Origin: Rickettsia typhi
GTDB taxonomy: Bacteria > Pseudomonadota > Alphaproteobacteria > Rickettsiales > UBA1997
Assembly (NCBI GenBank): GCA_945898025.1
Contig: CAMDGT010000017.1
Span: 1-12,738 of the forward strand
Length of the DNA: 12,738 nt
Direction: 5' to 3'
Below the pieces are notes generated by a model. The model was not told the DNA's origin. It was given only the letters and a program-made list of their open reading frames with translations, and did no database searches. Below, piece after piece: positions 1-7,104 of this stretch. Position numbers and translations under genes: made by a program. Numbering within the stretch: position 1 is the first letter of the stretch; each line of letters opens with the position of its first letter.

Positions 1-153
1 AAACTTACTAGCTATTGGTTTAATTAGTTTATTAATTAATGAAAATTCATTCATTTGAAATATTTAAAAAATTATAATTGATTAAAATTTAAAATAAGAA
101 ATCATATAATTCAAGCCGCAACTCATTTTTTATCAAAAAAGCAAAGAAATGAT

Positions 154-219
154 TTGACTTTTTTAATTTTTAGCTTTTTACTCTTGCCTTCTTAAAAAAT
201 TAATATTTTATTATATAAT
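154..219 (+). promoter_or_regulatory. Candidate promoter region for tRNA-Ile
   Basis: Two possible sigma-70-like promoters precede the tRNA. A perfect TATAAT lies at 214-219, about 35 bp before the tRNA, but its -35 (CTTAAA, 191-196, 17-bp spacer) is poor. Further upstream TTGACT (154-159) is spaced 17 bp from TTTACT (177-182). The surroundings are so A+T-rich that either could be chance. The rest of positions 1-254 shows no gene that I can support. Confidence 0.35.
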
Positions 220-245
220 TTAAAATATTTACTTTGCTTCTGCTT

Positions 246-342
246 ATTGTTAATGGGTCTGTAGCTCAGCTGGTTAGAGTGCGCGCCTGATAAGTGCGAG
301 GTCGGTGGTTCAAGTCCACCCAGACCCACCATCATTAACAAT
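246..342 (+). repeat. 9-bp inverted repeat clamping the tRNA-Ile gene
   Basis: ATTGTTAAT at 246-254 ends exactly one base before the mature 5' end. Its perfect reverse complement ATTAACAAT is at 334-342, two bases after the encoded CCA. In the primary transcript the leader and trailer could pair and extend the acceptor stem by 9 bp, leaving ACCATC (328-333) as a one-sided bulge. A competing short hairpin, TAACA (336-340) with TGTTA (349-353) followed by TTTT, shares the trailer arm and may act as a weak terminator. The repeat is seen directly; its effect on processing is inference. Confidence 0.65.
255..331 (+). tRNA. tRNA-Ile (anticodon GAT)
   Basis: A complete cloverleaf can be folded. The acceptor stem is 255-261 with 321-327 (GGGTCTG/CAGACCC), the D stem is GCTC/GAGT, and the anticodon stem is CGCGC/GTGCG around the loop CTGATAA. 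The anticodon GAT is at 289-291, and the T arm is GGTGG-TTCAAGT-CCACC. The discriminator is A328 and CCA is encoded at 329-331. It should decode AUC/AUU isoleucine codons. In many bacteria this tRNA lies in the rRNA operon beside tRNA-Ala; here it stands alone, in line with the broken-up rRNA operons of Rickettsiales. A 9-bp inverted repeat brackets the gene (see separate entry). Confidence 0.97.
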
Positions 343-495
343 TAGCAATGTTATTTTAGTGAATATAACACCAAATATAGATCAACATACCTTTAGATGT
401 CAACCAATCTAAACAAGATTAATAAAAACCAAGCAAGTGAAAGCGAAAAAATTAAACTAAAAAAATATTAGATTTTTAGAAAATATTATTTTAAT

Positions 496-522
496 TTGAT
501 TGAATTATTCTTTTCCTCTAAT
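496..522 (+). promoter_or_regulatory. Weak candidate promoter for the gap operon
   Basis: TTGATT (496-501) is followed by TCTAAT (517-522), each a fair match to the sigma-70 hexamers, but the spacer of 15 bp is short. It would start transcription about 45 bp before gap. The rest of the 242-bp gap between tRNA-Ile and gap holds only A+T-rich sequence with short direct repeats of AAAATATTA. No riboswitch or operator was recognised. Confidence 0.25.
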
Positions 523-573
523 AACATTCTTTTTTATTAATCATAATATTAACAACCAAAACAACTTAAAATC

Positions 574-1587
574 ATGACAATAAATGTTGCAATTAACGGC
601 TTTGGAAGAATTGGTCGTTGCATTGCTAGAGCTCTATTTGAAAATAGCGAATTTAGCAATATTAAACTAGTTGCAATCAACGCCTCAACAGAACTAGAAA
701 CGCTGAAACATCTACTCAAATACGACTCTATTCATAATAAATTTTCAAAAAAAGTTGATATATCGGAAAATTCACTTATTATCGATGGTCAGCAAGTTAT
801 AATTGTTAATGATCGAGACCCTAGAAACCTACCTTGGGAACAGTTAAAAATTGACTTGGTTTTCGAATGCACAGGAGCCTTTACAAAATATAACGATGCT
901 TCAAAACACATTACAGCTGGTGCAAAAAAAGTTATAATATCGGCTCCTGCAAAAGAAGACAATGTAAAAACAATAGTCTATGGAGTTAACGAAGATTTAA
1001 TCACTAGCGAAGATAAAGTTATCTCAATCGGCTCATGCACTACTAATTGCTTAGCCCCAATTGCAAAAATACTAAACAACTCAATAGGGATTGAAAAAGG
1101 CCTAATGACAACAATACATGCCTATACAAATGATCAAAATATTGTTGACAATGCACACAAAGATTTAAGAAGAGCAAGGGCGGCATCGATGTCAATAATT
1201 CCAACATCGACTGGCGCAGCAAAGGCAATTGGTTTAGTTATACCAGAATTAAAAGGCAAGCTAGATGGAGTAGCAGTAAGAGTGCCAACCCCCAATGTTT
1301 CAATGGTAGATTTAACATTTGTTTCTAAAAAACAAACAAGTATCGAAGAGGTTAATAAAATCATAACAGAAGCAGTAAATTCAAAGGCTAACTTAAGAAG
1401 GGCAGTTGAAATTGTTAATGAGCCACTAGTATCAATCGATTTTAATCACAATAGCTTTAGCTCTTGTTTTGACACAACTCAAACCAAAGTTTTGGGCGAT
1501 AATTTAGTGAAAATTGCCTCTTGGTACGATAATGAATGGGCATTTTCAATCAGAATGATAGATGTCGCCAAATTAATGCACCAATAA
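574..1587 (+). CDS. gap: Glyceraldehyde-3-phosphate dehydrogenase, probably NADP-tolerant
   Basis: This cytosolic enzyme interconverts glyceraldehyde-3-phosphate and 1,3-bisphosphoglycerate. At 337 aa it has normal family length. The N-terminal Rossmann motif INGFGRIGR is at residues 7-15, the catalytic cysteine is C155 in SCTTNC, and the partner histidine is H182. STGAAKAIG and the C-terminal WYDNEW are present. Three changes stand out against the NAD-specific Bacillus enzyme: the acidic residue that grips the NAD ribose (Asp32) is Ala37, and Leu187/Pro188 are Asn193/Ala194. Those positions set cofactor choice, so use of NADP and a gluconeogenic role are likely. The usual SNASC is SIGSC, and EWGYS is EWAFS. 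AYTNDQ argues against erythrose-4-phosphate dehydrogenase. The ATG start gives the normal N-terminus, although no Shine-Dalgarno is present. It is the first gene of a tight run with virB11 and lpxD. Confidence 0.96.
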   Translation: MTINVAINGFGRIGRCIARALFENSEFSNIKLVAINASTELETLKHLLKYDSIHNKFSKKVDISENSLIIDGQQVIIVNDRDPRNLPWEQLKIDLVFECTGAFTKYNDASKHITAGAKKVIISAPAKEDNVKTIVYGVNEDLITSEDKVISIGSCTTNCLAPIAKILNNSIGIEKGLMTTIHAYTNDQNIVDNAHKDLRRARAASMSIIPTSTGAAKAIGLVIPELKGKLDGVAVRVPTPNVSMVDLTFVSKKQTSIEEVNKIITEAVNSKANLRRAVEIVNEPLVSIDFNHNSFSSCFDTTQTKVLGDNLVKIASWYDNEWAFSIRMIDVAKLMHQ

Positions 1588-1595
1588 CAGTCTAA

Positions 1596-2612
1596 ATGAG
1601 TATCGCAGCTCTCGATTCATATCTATTACCTATAAAGCAAATTCTCGATAGAGATGGAGTAAACGAAGCTTCAATTAACAGGCCTTTTGAAGTGTGGATT
1701 GAATATAAAGGAGACATGATCAGAGAGGAATTGCCAAGCTTTGATTTACAACATTTAAAATCTCTCGGCAGATTAATTGCACAGTCAACCGAGCAAAGAC
1801 TTAGCGAGGAAGAGCCATTGCTTTCAGCTACTCTGCCTAATGGATATCGTGTTCAAATAGTTTTTCCCCCCGCTTGCGAACAAGGTTGCGTTGTAATATC
1901 AATTAGAAAACCATCTTCTCTTAAATGGAATCTTGATGATTATGAAAAAATGGGAATGTTTGATGCAACATCAGTTGGAGCAGTTGGAGATAAAAACAAC
2001 CTTATTTTAACAAAACTACTTAAACTTAACAGGATAAAAGATTTTTTACATCGTGCAATTTTATATAAAAAAAATATCATCATTTCTGGAGGAACATCTA
2101 CCGGTAAAACAACCTTCACCAATGCGGTAATTCGTTCAATTCCACACGAAGAAAGATTAATCACTGTTGAAGATGCTAGAGAAATTGAGTTAAGCCATCC
2201 TAATCGAGTTCATTTATTAGCCTCTAAGGGTGGGCAAGGCAGGTCAAAAGTTACCACTCAAGATTTAATCGAAGCATGCCTTAGATTAAGGCCAGAAAGA
2301 ATTATAGTGGGCGAACTTAGAGGTGCTGAGGCTTTTAGCTTTTTGAGAGCCATAAATACTGGTCACCCCGGCTCAATATCAACTCTTCATGCCGACACTC
2401 CATTAATGGCAATTGAGCAATTAAAAATGATGGTAATGCAAGCTGGCCTTGGAATGACACCAACAGAAATTTCATCTTACATAAAAAATGTTATTGATAT
2501 AGTAATTCAACTAAAAAGAGGCGATAAAGGCAGAAGATATATTTCTGAAATTTATTTTAGACATATTCACAACAACCAAAAAGTTCAAGAACAGGGGAAG
2601 CCAGAAAGTTAA
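1596..2612 (+). CDS. virB11: Type IV secretion system ATPase VirB11
   Basis: A 338-aa hexameric traffic ATPase of the inner-membrane cytoplasmic face, which powers assembly of, and transfer through, a VirB/D4-type secretion system. The N-terminal domain is about residues 1-110 and the RecA-like domain follows. The Walker A GGTSTGKT is at 165-172, the Asp box is TVEDAREIEL (190-199), Walker B is RIIVGELRG (235-243), and the His box includes TGHPGSISTLHAD (255-267). ATLPNGYRVQIVFPPACE (78-95) and LLASKGGQG closely resemble Rickettsiales VirB11 as I recall it. Length and motifs are intact, so it should be active. It starts 8 bp after gap and ends 31 bp before lpxD. In other Rickettsiales it usually sits with virB8, virB9, virB10 and virD4; no other secretion gene is present here. 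It carries no partner or pilus domain. Confidence 0.96.
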   Translation: MSIAALDSYLLPIKQILDRDGVNEASINRPFEVWIEYKGDMIREELPSFDLQHLKSLGRLIAQSTEQRLSEEEPLLSATLPNGYRVQIVFPPACEQGCVVISIRKPSSLKWNLDDYEKMGMFDATSVGAVGDKNNLILTKLLKLNRIKDFLHRAILYKKNIIISGGTSTGKTTFTNAVIRSIPHEERLITVEDAREIELSHPNRVHLLASKGGQGRSKVTTQDLIEACLRLRPERIIVGELRGAEAFSFLRAINTGHPGSISTLHADTPLMAIEQLKMMVMQAGLGMTPTEISSYIKNVIDIVIQLKRGDKGRRYISEIYFRHIHNNQKVQEQGKPES

Positions 2613-2643
2613 ATTAAAAAAATAAATAAATTAAATACTCAAC

Positions 2644-3684
2644 ATGAATAATTCAAAAAATGCATCGCACAACATTTTTAGAAATCGCTTTTTTGAAAAA
2701 AAGCATCATTTTCTAACGGTAAAAAATATTCTTCAAATTACTGAATCCTCGACTATCAGTGAGGAGTTTGAGAGTTTAGAAGTTAGTGATATCGCCACAG
2801 TAAAAAATGCCAACGAGAGAGAGATAACCTTTGTCAATTCTGGGCAATATTTAAAAGAATTGCAAAATTCTAATGCTGGATTCTGCATCATGTCTCCTGA
2901 ATTTTTACCAAAAATATCAGGCAATGTAATTCCAATAGTCAATCGCAACCCCTACTTTGCTTATTCAAAGATCGTCAATCACTTTTATCGAGAAAGAAGC
3001 GCAGATTTCGCAGGTTTTACCAGTATCCATCGAAGCGCTGAAATTGCAGATAGCGCTAAAATTGCACCTAATTGCTATATCGGTAGAAATGTTAAAATTG
3101 GCAATAATTCAAAAATAATGCCCGGTGCAATTATTCTTGATGGCTGTGAAATTGGTGATAACTGTTTTATTGGCTGTAATGCGGTAATTTCATTTTCTAT
3201 AATTGGCAATAATTGCGAAATATTTAACGGTGCAAAAATTGGTCAAGATGGGTTTGGGTTTGTTAATAATCAAGGAATCAACCATAAGATTATGCAGATT
3301 GGATCGGTGGTTATCAAAGATAATGTTGCCGTTGGAGCGAACAGCTGTATTGATAGAGGGGCAATTGACAACACAATCATCGAAGAGCAAGTTAAAATTG
3401 ATAACTTGGTGCAAATCGCGCATAACGTCAAGATAGGAAGGGGAACTGTTATTGCTGGTTGTGCTGCAATTGCCGGAAGCTCTGAAATAGGGCAATTTGT
3501 TCAAATCGGTGGCGGTTCCAATATTGCTGGGCACTTAAAAATAGGAAATTTTGTTAAAATCGCTGGCATGAGCGGAGTAATGAGAGACATTAAAGACAAT
3601 GATATTGTCGCAGGAATTCCAGCCATGAAAATTAAAGATTTTCATAGAATCAACATAAAACTGGCAAGACTTCTAAAGAAATAA
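2644..3684 (+). CDS. lpxD: UDP-3-O-acylglucosamine N-acyltransferase
   Basis: The third committed enzyme of lipid A synthesis; it moves a 3-hydroxyacyl chain from acyl carrier protein to the 2-amino group of UDP-3-O-acylglucosamine in the cytoplasm. An N-terminal uridine-binding domain (about residues 24-120) is followed by hexapeptide repeats of the left-handed beta helix (about 128-315). The catalytic His260 is in [12 protein letters not shown], and His297 in IAGHLKIG matches the second conserved histidine. IGQDGFGF (199-206) and IDRGA are family signatures. At 346 aa it has the length I recall for Rickettsia LpxD. It is usually followed by fabZ and lpxA; here it ends a gap-virB11-lpxD run and faces tRNA-Gln. 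Its presence implies lipopolysaccharide or at least lipid A, unlike Anaplasmataceae. Confidence 0.96.
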   Translation: MNNSKNASHNIFRNRFFEKKHHFLTVKNILQITESSTISEEFESLEVSDIATVKNANEREITFVNSGQYLKELQNSNAGFCIMSPEFLPKISGNVIPIVNRNPYFAYSKIVNHFYRERSADFAGFTSIHRSAEIADSAKIAPNCYIGRNVKIGNNSKIMPGAIILDGCEIGDNCFIGCNAVISFSIIGNNCEIFNGAKIGQDGFGFVNNQGINHKIMQIGSVVIKDNVAVGANSCIDRGAIDNTIIEEQVKIDNLVQIAHNVKIGRGTVIAGCAAIAGSSEIGQFVQIGGGSNIAGHLKIGNFVKIAGMSGVMRDIKDNDIVAGIPAMKIKDFHRINIKLARLLKK

Positions 3685-3703
3685 TAACCACAAGGTTATC
3701 TTT
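3684..3703 (+). terminator. Weak hairpin after lpxD, possible terminator
   Basis: ATAACC (3684-3689) pairs with GGTTAT (3694-3699) around an ACAA loop, starting at the lpxD stop codon, and is followed by CTTT. The 6-bp stem is short and the T run poor. The T7 tracts of the tandem repeat 35 bp further on may help RNA polymerase release. Confidence 0.3.
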
Positions 3704-3734
3704 AAAATAATCTTTAATTAAAGAGAGGAAAATA

Positions 3735-3804
3735 GAGTTTTTTTGGGAGAGTTTTTTTGGGAGAGTTTTTTTGGGAGAGTTTTTTTGGGAGAGTTTTTTT
3801 AGGG
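3735..3804 (+). repeat. 14-bp minisatellite, nearly five copies
   Basis: The unit GAGTTTTTTTGGGA starts at 3735, 3749, 3763 and 3777 in four identical copies. A fifth copy at 3791 keeps GAG and T7 and then changes to AGGG. The array lies between the convergent ends of lpxD and tRNA-Gln. The plus strand from 3713 to 3820 (108 bases) contains no C at all, which is strong strand asymmetry. The unit length is not a multiple of three and no reading frame uses it, so it is non-coding. The identity of the copies points to recent slippage. Confidence 0.95.
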
Positions 3805-3827
3805 TAATGTTTTAAAATATCTTGAAT

Positions 3828-3902
3828 TGGTTGGGATGGAAGGATTCGAACCCACGCATGACGGGATCAAAACCCGCTGCCTTACCACTTGGCTACATCC
3901 CA
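3828..3902 (-). tRNA. tRNA-Gln (anticodon TTG)
   Basis: Read on the minus strand, the acceptor stem TGGGATG/CATCCCA (3902-3896 with 3838-3832) closes a full cloverleaf with a GCC/GGC D stem. The anticodon stem is GCGGG/CCCGT around the loop TTTTGAT. The anticodon TTG occupies 3870-3868. The discriminator is A and CCA is encoded (plus-strand TGG, 3828-3830). The T stem GTGGG/CCTTC has a U-U mismatch (3854 with 3840) next to a G-U pair, which is weaker than usual. It lies downstream of the penicillin-binding protein gene on the same strand but has its own good promoter. Confidence 0.95.
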
Positions 3903-3950
3903 CTATTTTTGATTCAGAAAACTAACTAGTATCAACCAATAATCGGCAAA

Positions 3951-3978
3951 ATTTTATAATTGGAAAGCTATAAGTCAA
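3951..3978 (-). promoter_or_regulatory. Sigma-70-like promoter for tRNA-Gln
   Basis: On the minus strand TTGACT (3978-3973) and TAAAAT (3956-3951) each match the consensus in five of six bases and are 16 bp apart. The predicted start is about 40 bp before the mature tRNA. This is the best promoter match I found in the window. Confidence 0.5.
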
Positions 3979-4021
3979 CATATTTTTGGAAATTATTTAC
4001 TAAAAATAATCTTCAAAATAT

Positions 4022-5821
4022 TTATATTTTTGCAATAATTTCACCAAAAAGCATTGCTGGAAGAGTTCCTCCAGTTATATGGTTGGTAGGCGAATTATCA
4101 TCATTTCCAAACCAAATTCCAATTGTTAAATCTTCAAACGACCCTATAAACCAAGCATCGCGAAAATTTTGACTAGTTCCGGTTTTGCCAAATGCATCAC
4201 TATCAATATTGGCAATATTGGCAATATTGGCATTTTTTGCCGTTCCGTATTCTAAAACTCCAGACATTACATCTTGCAATTCTTCAACCACATTTTCATT
4301 CAACAACAATTGCGATTCTGGCTTCAGATATTGGTAAGTTGATGTTGATTTAATTTTATTTTTACTGTTAATTTTATTTTCAACAATCTCTTTAATAAAA
4401 TGCAAATCAACAGAATTGCCGTCATTATTAATAATTGAAAAACTATTAGTAAGTTCCAACAGACTAACTTCAGCGGTTCCAAGAGCGATAGTGCTATCAT
4501 TTTGATTGATTTTACTAGTGATTCCAAGCTTTTTAGCCATTTTAATAATTTCAAAATTGCCAATTTTTTGCGCTAATTGAATAGCGACAGAATTAGAAGA
4601 ATAAGCAAATGCATCTTTTAAAGATATTGCACCGCGATATTGACTGTTGTAGTTTTCCGGCTCCCAGTCTCCAATTGATATTTTTTTATCTTCAAAAACC
4701 TCATCGCTATCGATACCGCTTTCAAATGCGGATGCATAAATTATGGTTTTAAAGGCCGATCCGGCTTGTCTTTTTGCTTGCACTGCTCGATTAAATTGAC
4801 TTTGCTGATAACTTCTACCACCTATCATCGCAACAACCTCGCCTTCTTTATTGATTGCAACTAATGCTAGCTCTGTTTTTTTGCCTTTATTCTCTAGAAT
4901 CTTTTGATGTTTTTTTGTAAATTGATTAACAATCCTAATGAAATTATTTTGCAAATTCTCATCAAGAGTTGTAATAATTGAAACATTTTTTTCTCTAGTT
5001 TGCGGAGTAAAATTTTTGGCGATTTCATCTTTTATTAAATCAACAAAATAAAGGTTTTGAGTGGCATCATCTTGATATTCAATTTCATTATTAGCAAACT
5101 TCAATTTATCTTTTTTTATATATCCCTCATCAATTAAATTGCGAATAACTTGCTCTCTTCTTTCTTTTGCTAATTTTGGATTATTTCGCGGAGAAAGTTT
5201 TGAAGGAGCTTTTAATAAGCCCGCCAACATTGCAGAATCGTTAAGGCTAAGCTTTTCAACATCTTTATTAAAATAAAACTTAGATGCATTTGCAACTCCA
5301 TAACTACCAGAGCCAAAATAAGCATGATTAAGATAAAAAGAAAGAATCTGTTCTTTAGTAAAATTTTGCTCCAATTGCAAAGCCAACAAAACTTCTTGCA
5401 CCTTTCTTTTAAAAGTTCTTTCGGGGTCAAGAAACAGCATCTTTGCTAATTGTTGAGTAATAGTACTTCCTCCCTGAACTATCTTTCCAGCAGCTTGATT
5501 AACGAATACAGCTCTAATTATTCCAATAATATCAAAGCCCCAATGATTAAAAAACCTTCTATCTTCAGTTGCTATAACCGCATTTACAAGATCTTTTGGC
5601 AATTGATAATAGGTAACTTGTTCGCGATAAACCTCACCAAAACCCAATAGACGATTGCCATTGTTATATTTAAGTTCAATTGTTGGTTTTTTAATGACCA
5701 ACTCTAATTCTTGCAACTTAGGTAGATCATATCCGTAATAAATTAAAATTCCAAAAACCATAATAGAAATCCAGGTAGCAACAAATATAGCGGTTTTTAT
5801 AGTTATCTTAAAAATTTTCAT
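4022..5821 (-). CDS. Class A penicillin-binding protein (transglycosylase/transpeptidase)
   Basis: An inner-membrane enzyme that polymerises lipid II into glycan strands and cross-links the peptides. At 599 aa it is much shorter than E. coli PBP1a (about 850), with no room for the extra OB-fold domain. A short basic N-terminus leads to one membrane anchor at about residues 8-30. The glycosyltransferase domain (about 45-225) has the catalytic Glu86 in ATEDRRFF and QGGSTITQQLAK (117-128). The transpeptidase domain (about 315-595) has SAFK (S355, K358), SSN (408-410) and KTGT (546-549). All catalytic motifs are intact. An NIA amino-acid repeat sits just before KTGT (separate entry). The ATG start directly precedes the basic anchor. 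It lies 59 bp downstream of the M48 protease gene on the same strand. A PBP1A-family name is reasonable; PBP1C is less likely. Confidence 0.95.
   Translation of the reverse strand: MKIFKITIKTAIFVATWISIMVFGILIYYGYDLPKLQELELVIKKPTIELKYNNGNRLLGFGEVYREQVTYYQLPKDLVNAVIATEDRRFFNHWGFDIIGIIRAVFVNQAAGKIVQGGSTITQQLAKMLFLDPERTFKRKVQEVLLALQLEQNFTKEQILSFYLNHAYFGSGSYGVANASKFYFNKDVEKLSLNDSAMLAGLLKAPSKLSPRNNPKLAKERREQVIRNLIDEGYIKKDKLKFANNEIEYQDDATQNLYFVDLIKDEIAKNFTPQTREKNVSIITTLDENLQNNFIRIVNQFTKKHQKILENKGKKTELALVAINKEGEVVAMIGGRSYQQSQFNRAVQAKRQAGSAFKTIIYASAFESGIDSDEVFEDKKISIGDWEPENYNSQYRGAISLKDAFAYSSNSVAIQLAQKIGNFEIIKMAKKLGITSKINQNDSTIALGTAEVSLLELTNSFSIINNDGNSVDLHFIKEIVENKINSKNKIKSTSTYQYLKPESQLLLNENVVEELQDVMSGVLEYGTAKNANIANIANIDSDAFGKTGTSQNFRDAWFIGSFEDLTIGIWFGNDDNSPTNHITGGTLPAMLFGEIIAKI
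4204..4230 (-). repeat. 9-bp in-frame triplication inside the penicillin-binding protein
   Basis: CAATATTGG occurs three times in direct tandem (4204-4212, 4213-4221, 4222-4230). It encodes ANIANIANI at about residues 531-539, between GTAKN and the catalytic KTGT. Each unit contains the palindrome CAATATTG. The reading frame is kept. The loop before KTGT appears a few residues longer than in family members I recall. Confidence 0.9.
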
Positions 5822-5834
5822 TAATTTTAAATAT

Positions 5835-5863
5835 TATATATCTTAATTTTAATTATTTTGTAA
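5835..5863 (-). promoter_or_regulatory. Candidate promoter for the penicillin-binding protein gene
   Basis: On the minus strand TTACAA (5863-5858) is 17 bp from TATATA (5840-5835), with an overlapping TATAAT (5838-5833). It fits in the 59-bp gap after the M48 gene. The predicted transcript would have a leader of only a few bases. A+T richness makes chance matches common. Confidence 0.3.
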
Positions 5864-5880
5864 TATTTTTGTTGCGAATT

Positions 5881-7050
5881 TTATATAAAATTTCTTATAT
5901 ACCTAACAACTTTTACTCCATAATTTCTTACCAAATAATCAACATTACATTCTTCGGCAAAACACAGACAAATTACTATCAACAACATAATTGCAAAGTA
6001 ATTAGAAAGAGCATCAAAAATTTTAGGCAAAATAATCTCATCTTTGCTTTTAATATTTACAACTTTATTGATTCTGTTTTTTGTGCTAGGATGGGTTGAA
6101 AACAGTGTAAAGTAGCCATTCTTTCCGAGCATCGAAAGTGCCATCGCCATTTTATCACCACCAAAAGCAACCGCAGATTGTGCATCGCAACGATATTCGA
6201 TTGATCTCGATATCCACAAATTAAGAAATCGATATAAATTATAAACTATAAATCTGTTAAAAAAACTTAAAATAAAATTAATTAAATAATAAATATTCTG
6301 CATTAACAATGCCGAAAAATGACCGCCATATGGGTTTAAAGAAACCAGTCTAACTATAAAATGAAACAATAAGCTAGTTATCGTTAGAACAAAGTTGGTA
6401 GCTCTTTGATTTGCCATAATTAAAAAACCCGGCAAGAAGTCTTTGTTAATCAAATGAGACATTTCATGCCCTATAATACTGCGCATTGCATATAAAAAAA
6501 TTTTTGGATCGTTGCAAGATTTTAAATAATGATTCACCATCCCATTTGTAATAACAATCGCTTTATAACCTAATGAAGAAACCGCGAAAGCATTGACCTC
6601 ATTAGAGTCTTTGATGTATAATTTAACATTTGGTTGATTAAATTTAACCTTAACTTGTTCAAAAATATCCGTAAGAAAATCAAAACCCTTGATCTTTTCG
6701 TATCTCTTGCACTTTTTAAGAGAATATCTAACCGAAAAACCTAATAACAAATCAAAAAACAAGTAGATTAGCATAAAAAAACTAATCAAAAAACCATTAA
6801 ACATAATGGCAAACAGCATCTTATCCAATAAACTCTTATCGATATTTGCACTCCTATTAACAAAATCAATATCGTATAAGTTGGTAAAAGGTGCAATTGC
6901 CCCAAAAAAAGGCGACATCACAATACTAAGATTAAATATTGTGATTAAATATACTAAAATAAGGCTTAAAGGCTTGGAAAACATATAATTACAGTTAATC
7001 AAAATTAAAATTAAGAATTTAATTGCAAAAAATTTATTAGCTTTTAACAA
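5881..7050 (-). CDS. M48-family membrane zinc metalloprotease
   Basis: A probable integral-membrane protease related to HtpX/Ste24, a family that degrades misfolded membrane proteins. The zinc site is HEMSH at 195-199 (H195, H199, catalytic E196), with the third ligand E285 and D289 in EYRCDAQSA. STHPSTKNRI (318-327) is the conserved C-terminal family motif. Hydrophobic segments lie at about 10-20, 28-46, 80-103, 221-235, 250-270 and 351-365; the last, after the STHP motif, is an extra segment for the family. At 389 aa it is longer than E. coli HtpX (293). The start is uncertain. The 389-aa reading begins with TTG, the only non-ATG start here, and an in-frame stop lies just upstream. The ATG at 6984 (residue 23) would give 367 aa with an intact membrane core. 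It is probably first in a unit with the penicillin-binding protein. Confidence 0.9.
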   Translation of the reverse strand: MLKANKFFAIKFLILILINCNYMFSKPLSLILVYLITIFNLSIVMSPFFGAIAPFTNLYDIDFVNRSANIDKSLLDKMLFAIMFNGFLISFFMLIYLFFDLLLGFSVRYSLKKCKRYEKIKGFDFLTDIFEQVKVKFNQPNVKLYIKDSNEVNAFAVSSLGYKAIVITNGMVNHYLKSCNDPKIFLYAMRSIIGHEMSHLINKDFLPGFLIMANQRATNFVLTITSLLFHFIVRLVSLNPYGGHFSALLMQNIYYLINFILSFFNRFIVYNLYRFLNLWISRSIEYRCDAQSAVAFGGDKMAMALSMLGKNGYFTLFSTHPSTKNRINKVVNIKSKDEIILPKIFDALSNYFAIMLLIVICLCFAEECNVDYLVRNYGVKVVRYIRNFI

Positions 7051-7104
7051 TAAAGCAAATTAAAATTTAATAGTTATTTTTTTCTAAAAACTTATCATTT
7101 AAAA

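Noticed and set aside
1..254. Possible gene or mobile-element remnant at the left edge
   Set aside because: Extremely A+T-rich with stops in all frames; only promoter-like hexamers can be pointed to.
3190..3534. 114-codon minus-strand open frame inside lpxD
   Set aside because: The plus-strand frame encodes clear LpxD motifs; the opposite frame resembles no family and is a shadow.
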